DNA from: Helicobacteraceae bacterium
GTDB taxonomy: Bacteria; Campylobacterota; Campylobacteria; Campylobacterales; Sulfurimonadaceae
Assembly: GCA_027056525.1 (NCBI GenBank)
Contig: JALUKO010000362.1
Span: forward strand, 1 to 6,718
Direction: 5' to 3'
DNA: 6,718 bases
This document shows positions 6,278 to 6,718 of this stretch, in pieces. Under the pieces are notes generated by a model. That model saw only the letters and a list, made by a program, of their open reading frames with translations. It had not been told where the DNA came from and made no database searches. Position 1 is the stretch's first letter, and each line of letters opens with the position of its first letter. A program made the translations under genes and the position numbers.

Positions 6278-6718
6278 AGTATAGTTTTGAGAGAAGCGCA
6301 GAGCGTGAGGGGACAAATGCGGAAAAATATACTCTAAGAGAGGAGTTGTTTGGCAGTGAAGATGTGATGCCCGTTTGGGTTGCCGATATGGATATAGACA
6401 CACCAGATTTTGTTTTAGAGAGTGTAAAAAAAAGATTAGAACATCCTATTATAGGTTATGAAGAGGTACCTAAGTCTGCCTTTGAAGCACAAAAGAGATG
6501 GATGAGTAAATATCATGGTTTTGAGTATGATGTAGAAGATGTTTTTTACTCACATTCTGTTGTAGCATCTATGAGTGTTGCGATTGAAGCTTTTAGCCAA
6601 AAAGGGGATGGAGTGATAGTGCAAACTCCTGTATATTCTCCCTTTTTTCACTCCGTGATCCATCTTGGACGAAAACTTGTAAAAAATCCTCTCAAATATA
6701 AGAGTGATGGAACTTACA
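6274..6718 (+). CDS. ovoB: MalY/PatB-type PLP-dependent C-S lyase, probable OvoB, 3'-truncated by the window edge
   Basis: This is the first 148 codons of a fold-type I aminotransferase-like enzyme whose family (MalY, PatB) does beta-elimination on cysteine conjugates. The start GTG overlaps the ovoA stop as GTGA and gives an N-terminus MKYSFERS, much like the MKYDFD of MalY/PatB proteins. Family signatures follow: PVWVADMDIDTPDF, the GYEEVP loop whose Tyr contacts the cofactor in relatives, a YSHSVVASMSVAIEAF helix and the VIVQTPVYSPFF strand. The PLP-binding lysine would lie beyond the window. Sequence alone supports cystathionine beta-lyase/aminotransferase class I. The OvoB role, cleaving the histidylcysteine sulfoxide to 5-thiohistidine, is inferred from tight coupling to ovoA and from the known need for a PLP sulfoxide lyase in this pathway. 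It could also be a metC/patB-like housekeeping lyase. Confidence 0.85.
   Translation, partial: MKYSFERSAEREGTNAEKYTLREELFGSEDVMPVWVADMDIDTPDFVLESVKKRLEHPIIGYEEVPKSAFEAQKRWMSKYHGFEYDVEDVFYSHSVVASMSVAIEAFSQKGDGVIVQTPVYSPFFHSVIHLGRKLVKNPLKYKSDGTY

Noticed and set aside
1..6718. CRISPR array, tRNA/rRNA genes, insertion sequences or attachment sites
   Set aside because: No regularly spaced repeats, no tRNA-like cloverleaf, no transposase and no flanking direct repeats were seen; the window is filled by six protein genes.

Overview
The window looks like part of a chromosome from a Campylobacterota (epsilonproteobacterial) species, most likely a free-living sulfur-oxidiser of the Sulfurimonas/Sulfuricurvum type. 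The evidence is the AT-rich sequence, the gene order fliG-fliH-dxs (a run I recall from Campylobacter and Helicobacter), the character of the proteins and the tight gene packing. The genus is inferred, not proven. Coding sequence fills nearly everything and no gene-free stretch exceeds 31 bases.

Left part (1-3432, + strand): the 3' three quarters of fliG (flagellar switch), complete fliH (regulator of the export ATPase) and complete dxs (first enzyme of the MEP isoprenoid pathway). Gaps of 3 and 8 bases indicate one transcript. Right after dxs the order changes: pgeF (multicopper-type peptidoglycan editing factor/purine nucleoside phosphorylase family) lies on the - strand, and its 3' end overlaps the end of dxs by 15 bases.

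Right part (4144-6718, + strand): a 31-base divergent spacer separates pgeF from a two-gene unit. The first gene encodes a full three-domain OvoA: a DinB-like iron-binding domain, an FGE-like sulfoxide synthase domain and a C-terminal SAM methyltransferase. The second is the 5' part of a fold-type I PLP enzyme of the MalY/PatB type, overlapping ovoA by 4 bases and fitting the role of OvoB, the C-S lyase. Together they could make ovothiol A from histidine, cysteine and SAM: OvoA joins histidine and cysteine as a sulfoxide, OvoB cleaves it to 5-thiohistidine, and the methyltransferase domain adds the N-methyl group.

The most interesting non-coding signal is at the divergent start. A 13-base perfect inverted repeat (4143-4155) contains a TATAAT hexamer on each strand, and the 15-base element around it matches the Bacillus PerR box consensus at 13 of 14 defined positions. 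This suggests, without proving, that a Fur-family repressor links ovothiol synthesis to peroxide or iron status.
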